Shown here piece by piece: positions 58,701 through 64,000 of a stretch of DNA of 64,000 nucleotides. This DNA is from Nageia nagi (lineage: Eukaryota; Pinophyta): NCBI GenBank assembly GCA_050084985.1, contig JBITNC010000002.1:34038001-34102000 (forward strand), in the 5' to 3' direction. Each line of letters opens with the position of its first letter. Positions within the stretch are counted from its first letter, which is position 1. Under the pieces are notes generated by a model. The model had not been told where the DNA came from. It searched no databases and was given only the letters and a program-made list of their open reading frames with translations. The position numbers and the translations under genes were made by a program.

Positions 58701-58890
58701 GTGCAACTAGAGTCAACAATCTATTTAGACAAAAAAGAGCGAGACAAGGAGTAGAGCACTACAACAAAACCAGCATGAATATTTTTCTTTCCTTTGAAGT
58801 TCTTTATATTTCCATTACCTTTATTATTTTCCTCTCTTTTCTTTTTGTAGCAATCAACTTTTTTATGACCTTGGATGCCATAATAGTTAC
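55794..58890 (-). pseudogene. Copia gag-pol relic (CCHC to RNase H)
   Basis: Reading the minus strand from 58890: a gag knuckle CNYYGIQGHKKVDC (second Cys replaced by Tyr), protease IVDSSCTNHLC (DSG is DSS, near 58715), GAG-pre-integrase, integrase core (GYLLEHKDQTFESFKIFKAF at 58076-57840), RT (LNIKSAFLNGELDVKIFM and VCKLKKSSYGLKQAPRA at 57090-56854; LLYVDDLLIT near 56730), RNase H (GRDRDDRKSTSTYVF near 56255; SNNQSAISLAKNPVFHQRKK and ADLFTKPFSKGQFYKLRD at 56048-55794). Frames are heavily broken. The gag N-terminus and 5' LTR are missing; satellite-like DNA begins at about 58900. Confidence 0.9.
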
Positions 58891-59641
58891 AATATCATCA
58901 TTTTAGACCAAGATGATATGATTAAATCATTTTATATCATATTTTGATCCATTTGGATCATTTTATATCATATGGTGCACTTAATCATGAATATATTTGG
59001 TACATTTGGATCAATTTATATCATATGGTGAACTTTATTATGAACATGCCTTTATCTTTCATCATTTTCATATATATAAACGGTGATTGGTTAAGTCCAT
59101 TGGGTTATCCTTTGGTATCCCATAATCAACATCATAATTTGGCTCACTTTGATTGAGCTTGGATGCCAAAATACACATAAACCTTGAATTGGATGCATGG
59201 ATGTGTCTATTTGGTACTTTGTAAATTGAATGTTGTGGTTTTGAATATTTAGATAGATATGTATGCAAAGTGTGGAACAATATTTGGCCCATAGACATGT
59301 ATACAAAATATATTCTCTAGAAGGTATAGACATTCATCAAAGAGTAGTTGAAAATGATTTTGCCTTGAATATTATGGTTACGACTACCTTGATAGATATG
59401 TATGTAAAACATGAAACAATACAAAAGGCTTGATACTTATTTCATAAGATGCATGATGTGATATGAAATGATACTTTATTATAATGTTTCATCATGTAGC
59501 CAATTTTATAATTGATAATTGCATCTTCTTAAAAGTCTCTACAAGTATTTTATTTTGTGCATGTCCTGCAATCATAAGATTAATCATTATACATGCCTTG
59601 TTGACCTTCTTGGCCATGTAGGCTATCTTGAGTAAGATTTG

Positions 59642-60055
59642 AACTTCATTATCAAAATACCCATAAACCTTGAATTAGGTGTATGCACATATCTACTTCG
59701 TTCTTATAAATCAAATGTTATGGTTCGTGCAAGCTATCTTGAGGGATCCTTGAACTTCATTACCAAAATACCCATAAACCCTAAATTGGGTGTGTGCATG
59801 TATCTACTTGGTGCTTGTTACAAATCAAATGTTACGATTAGAGAAGGCTATCTTAAGGATGCTTTTAACTTCATTTCTAAAATACACATAAACCCTAAAT
59901 TGGGTGTGTAGATGTGTCTACCTGATGCTCATAAATTGAATGTTATAGTTTGTATAGGCTATGTGAACTTTGAACTTCATTACCAAAATACCCATAAAAC
60001 CTAAATTGGGTGTGGATGTGTCTGCATGGTGCTTATAAATTGAATTTTATGGGTT
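59642..60055 (+). repeat. ~112-bp tandem units, four copies
   Basis: Units beginning AACTTCATTA(C/T)CAAAATACCCATAAAC at about 59642, 59754, 59868 and 59974, each continuing AATTGGGTGTGTG..TGT.TCTAC. Single related units recur near 59167, 60544 and 61272. Confidence 0.85.
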
Positions 60056-60056
60056 T

Positions 60057-60440
60057 GTTTGATAACATATATAACAAAAATAAAATTTCATAATCTACAA
60101 TGATTGCATGATACACAAAATGGGTTTTCTAAAAAAGCCCATAAATACATGAAATATGTAGAAGAATAAAATAAGACCTAAGATTTATTTGACATGATGC
60201 ATGATGAAAACACATGTTTATAGCCTACAATGATTGCATGATACATAAAATGGATTTTTTGAAAAAGCCCATATACATATGAAACATGTGGAAGAATACA
60301 CAAGACTCGAGATATGTTTGATAAAATGCATGATACAAACATAGTTTCATGGTCTGTAATAGTTGTAGGATTCATGAGTTTTCTAAAAGAATGTAGAAAA
60401 ATTCAAAGAATAAACATATATTAGAGAATATAGAAGAATA
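60057..60440 (+). repeat. ~128-bp tandem units, three copies
   Basis: Units starting (G/A)TTTGATAAAATGCATGATA-like at about 60057, 60185 and 60314, with shared CTACAATGATTGCATGATAC, TTTTCTAAAAAAGCCCATA and GAAGAATA blocks. Confidence 0.8.
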
Positions 60441-61809
60441 CAAGCTCAGGAACTATGAAAGAATACTGCAAGGTCATGGAATAAAATACCTACTTATACC
60501 TCATCTCCTCTCGTCTTGTCTCGCCAATACACTAACCCCTAAGTTCCAAAATACTCATAAACCTTGAATTTGTTATGTGGTTGTGTTAGATGAAAATAAT
60601 GGAATATGTTATGAGCTCCTTCATTGCATGACATGTATCAAAATGTTTTTACAAATAAATTATGACATGTGATAAGGGTTGATAAACATGCTTGTAATAC
60701 TTAACCAAAACCATAAAAAATATGTGGTATCCATGTGGTTCAAAATAGCAATATTTAAGGGAATCCTTGTTGTAGCCATGAATTGAATTTCCAACCATTA
60801 CAATCCATGAGACTGTGTCTCCATCATGCATCATCCATATTTTCCATTCATGTCTATCAGGTTTTATGTTCCATTTCATTTTTATCAAAAAATCCTACTT
60901 GGGTGTGTGGATGTGTCTACTTGGTGCTTGTTAATTGAAATATTATGGTAACAATATTGTAGAGCATATTTGAATAATTTCATATCATATGGTATAGTAT
61001 CATCATTTCAGACCAATATGGTGTAATTAGATCATTTCATGTGTCTTATGTTAATGCATTTGGATCATTTTATATCATATGGTGCACTTGATCATGAGCA
61101 TATGTTGGTGTATTTGGATCATTTTATATTATATGGTGCACTTGATTATGAACATGTCTTTATCTTTCATCATTTGCATATATATAAAGGATGACTGGTC
61201 AGTTCCATTGGATCATCCTTAAGTAGCCCATGGAAAGCATAATAATTTGACTCACTTTGATTGAAATCGGGTGCCAAAATACCCATAAACCATGAATTGG
61301 GTATGTGTATGTGTCTATTTGGTACTTTTAAAATTAAATGTTATGGTTTTGAATACCTGGATAGACATGTATGAAAAGTGTGGAACAATACTCAAGGCCT
61401 ATAAACATGTATGCAAAATATGATCTTTAGAAGAAGGTATGGACATTTATCAAAGAGTAGTTGAAAATGGTTTTTCTTGAATATTATGGTTATGACTATC
61501 CTGATAGACATATATGCAAAATATGAAATAATACATAAGGCTCGATATTTATTTCACAAGATGCATAATGTGATATTTAAACTTGGTGCTTGTAAATTGA
61601 AATATTATGGTAATAGTATTGTAGAGCATGTTTGAATTGATTGAGCAATAATTGAAACTATAGAGCATATTTGAATCATTTGAGCATAATTCATGATGTT
61701 TTGAATATGTTATCCTAGAGAAAAGATATCTTATTGAGGTATGACAACATAATATTTAAATTTATGAGTTGAACAATTGTTAAGTATTACAAGCATGTTT
61801 TTGCCAACT

Positions 61810-62300
61810 ATATCATTTATGATCATATGGTGTAATTAGATCAATTTCATATCATATGTTGGTGTATATTTCATATCATATGGTACAGTTGCATTGTTTC
61901 AAACTATAAGGTGTATTTAGATAATTTCATATCATATTGTGTACTTGTCATTTCAAATCATATGGTATAGTAGCATCATTTTAGACCAATATGGTGTAAT
62001 TAGATCATTTCATATCATATGTTGGTGCATATGGATCAATTTATACCATATGGTGCACTTGATCATAAAAATATATTAGTGTATTTGGATGATTTTATAT
62101 CATATAGTGCACTTATCATTCATATAATATGGTATAATAGCATCATTTTAGATTGATATGGTGTAATGAGATAATTTCATATCATATATTGGTGCAATTT
62201 GGATCTTTTAATATCATATCCATGCACTTGATCATGAATAATATATATTGGTGAAATTGGATCATTTTATATCATATTCGTGTACTTGATCATGAACATG
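61810..62300 (+). repeat. ~50-bp 'ATTTCATATCATATGGTG' tandem cluster
   Basis: Irregular succession of (G/C)ATTTGGATCATTTTATATC, ATATGGTGCACTTGATCATGA and GGTGTAATTAGATCATTTCA elements. The TATCATATGGTG core recurs many times between 58930 and 62300. Confidence 0.8.
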
Positions 62301-62430
62301 TCTTTATCTTTCATCATTTGCATATTATATATATATTATAAACAATTCTTGGTTAGTTCCATTGAGTCATCCTTCAAAAGTCCATGGCCAACATGATAAT
62401 TGGGCTCACTATGATTGAGCTTGGGTACCT

Positions 62431-62949
62431 CGAGTAACTGAGGACGATGTAGCTTTGAAGCATATGGAATACTTCTAGGCTATGTCCTATTTTTTAGAAA
62501 ATATGATAACTATGTGATGATTTACAACTACCACATATATCCATAAATTGGTAAGTAACACTATCACTTTAAAAAATAATGAGGTTGGTTCAAGGGTAGT
62601 TATATTTGCCCGTAATGGTTAATAGAGCGATGATTTATAACTGCCTCTATATGATATTAGAAGGTAGTTTTGGGTATCATATATTGCAGTGTGTTGTTGT
62701 CATTATAGATAACTATTGAAAAATATTATAGGCAATAGTTTAAAACTACCTCAAAAGATTTTTTAGTCTAGTATGATATCAAGAAATCTACTTTGCATTC
62801 ATAAGGAATACCATGAATTGGGCACTATCCTTTTTACCTCTAGCTAAGATAACATTTCTAGATAGAGACATTAGTACCAATTGATGTCTTCAAGCTAAGA
62901 AATTGATACAATGAATATGGGTGGATCCTCAGTCTATTATTTATCACAC
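62431..62949. other. Spacer with hairpin-forming repeat
   Basis: Contains several (G)GTAGTT / AACTACC strings in both orientations and the inverted repeat described separately; no coding pattern. Confidence 0.35.
62662..62751. repeat. Nested inverted repeat (possible MITE end)
   Basis: AGGTAGTTTT at 62662 pairs with AAAACTACCT at 62742-62751. Nested inside, AACTATTG pairs with CAATAGTT (62711-62740). Nearby AACTACC and AACTGCC strings suggest subterminal repeats of a small DNA element. Confidence 0.5.
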
Positions 62950-64000
62950 TACTAGTTGATCTATTGTTGTCCTTATTATTTCCTAACCTAGGTTGAGTGG
63001 CATATTAGAATAAGCCCATTGCTACATAATGATTTCTTATGGAGACTTTGACTAATTTTTGAAGATTCTTGAATTATATTCTCTTTAAAAAAATCATAGA
63101 AAACTAGGTATTAAGGAACTCCATCTATGTTTCCAATCTACGTTAGGAGGTTTCCATTATAACCACCACTCTATGATTGTTTGTAGTCTTAGCCATCCTA
63201 CTTAATTTTTTTAACTAATACTCCGAAATAATATAGAAAAAAAATATAATCCATGAATAGGTAGCCTACCATTTCTTCTTATTGAGATAAAGGATGCATA
63301 TATATTATTCCATGGAAGCCTCTCTAGAGTAGATTTTCCCATCTTAGAATTTTATTTAGAAAAAATAGCCAAGTGAAGGACTTCTACCTAGGTATGCCTT
63401 TGGATGACCAAAGACCTTTCCAAGGAACTTCATATGGGAAAGTCTCTAATATACTTTTGTAGCTTGACTTGACTATGTAAGATTTTGAAGCATTTCCATT
63501 TCATATTATTTTTTTATAATCCTCCATAAGGGTAATAGAATTCTACAACTTGTTCATCAAGCCTTCAAGGGCCCTACTTAGATTTTTGTCTCCTTCAAAC
63601 CTTAAATGCTTGCATCTTCCTTCACGTATCTTACTATATAGTCATTAAGGTGGTAGTTCTATTCATCTTATAATCTAGCTTGGAGTGTTGGAATATTGAG
63701 AAAAGGGCTTGAGTTATACTAGATATCTTCCCATAAATTGATTTTGGATCCTTCCCCTACCTTTCATTCATATTTATCTTTTATAACTTTGACTCCTTCC
63801 TGAATATGCATCCATATGGTCAAGCTTCCTCTAATTTGGTTGTCTTTTAGAATTGAGCTTGGATCTTTATTTTGAAGATATTAATCTTTGATAATATTTG
63901 ACCAAAGTGTTTCATCTAGATAGGTTAATCTCCAAACTAGCTTTTCAACCATCACCTTACTTAAAGCTATGAATTTTTTGAGTCCTAGGCCATCATGGGA
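62950..64000 (-). pseudogene. LINE (L1-type) ORF2 3' end with zf-RVT domain, partial
   Basis: Minus strand from the right edge: GGLGLKKF-type start (seen as HDGLGLKKFIALSKVMVEKL), then WRLTYLDETLWSNIIKD, INLWEDI, and further on WSSKGIPR*KSFTWLFFLNK and LQRGFHG. This is the usual zf-RVT tail of plant L1 ORF2 (KV..F.W......L....L..RG). Several stops and frame changes. RT and endonuclease would lie beyond the right edge. The 3' end of the element is not defined. Confidence 0.75.

Larger units (their letters stand above)
58900..62430 (+). repeat. Nested satellite-like repeat array
   Basis: A long unit recurs: the sequence from about 58930 (CATTTGGATCATTTTATATC, through TTTATCTTTCATCAT, a TATATATAAA string, TTGGTTAAGTCCATTGG, GCTCACTTTGATTGA, then CCATAAACCTTGAATTGG) recurs from about 61030 and in shortened form from about 62220. 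Shorter tandem units are nested inside (59642-60055, 60057-60440, 61810-62300). Copies are clearly diverged, so the array is not recent. Confidence 0.85.

Noticed and set aside
59642-60055. Regularly spaced repeats that might suggest a CRISPR-like array
   Set aside because: Units are ~112 bp, directly adjacent, diverged and without unique spacers; a eukaryotic tandem repeat.
1-64000. A novel defence-like or biosynthetic gene system
   Set aside because: No clustered host genes exist here; besides the AKR gene all recognisable coding DNA belongs to decayed transposable elements.

Overview
The window looks like nuclear DNA of a seed plant with a very large, repeat-rich genome; a gymnosperm (conifer-like) is my best inference. 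The reasons are low GC, almost no host coding sequence, Copia, Gypsy, LINE and Helitron relics of plant type, and one host gene stretched over 35 kb by introns of 9 to 12 kb filled with nested transposons. I see no rRNA, CRISPR array, bacterial operon or complete tRNA gene.

The only host gene I can assemble is an aldo-keto reductase (AKR) of the plant perakine-reductase / auxin-induced PCNT115-like type, on the minus strand from 53119 (ATG) to 17670 (TGA). Seven exons join with GT-AG borders and consistent phases into about 341 codons, and all four catalytic residues are present. Exons 5 and 6 each lack one base relative to the family frame, so as written the product is truncated. It is either a recently decaying gene or a good gene with two consensus errors.

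Layout. 1-8.9 kb: a decayed Gypsy gag at the left edge, an unrecognised degenerate coding remnant, microsatellites and AT-rich DNA. 8.9-11.2 kb: a 5'-truncated Copia pol (+) with a candidate 3' LTR. 11.2-17.4 kb: AT-rich DNA with three copies of one dispersed repeat and a Helitron 3' fragment ending 260 bp from the AKR stop codon. 17.7-53.1 kb: the AKR gene. Intron 5 holds tandem duplications and a degenerate simple-motif array. Intron 4 holds a complete, bounded Copia element (28257-36771, minus, 5-bp target duplication ACAAT) that carries a solo LTR inside pol, a 777-bp DNA transposon inside its 3' LTR, and a 1481-bp segment present three times in tandem. Intron 3 has nothing recognisable. 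Intron 2 holds an antisense Helitron relic with Rep and helicase motifs and an intact 3' end, a LINE ORF1 relic and some unrecognised ORFs.

53.8-64 kb: an inverted Helitron 3' end lies about 670 bp upstream of the AKR start codon. It is followed by a second minus-strand Copia with its 3' LTR but no 5' end, then 3.5 kb of nested satellite-like repeats (58.9-62.4 kb), a hairpin-forming repeat, and the 3' end of a LINE ORF2 running off the right edge.

The insertion order can be partly read. The Copia entered AKR intron 4. The 777-bp element then entered its 3' LTR, and the tandem copying of the LTR/transposon/pol junction came after that, because every copy carries the insertion. The solo LTR also postdates the Copia.
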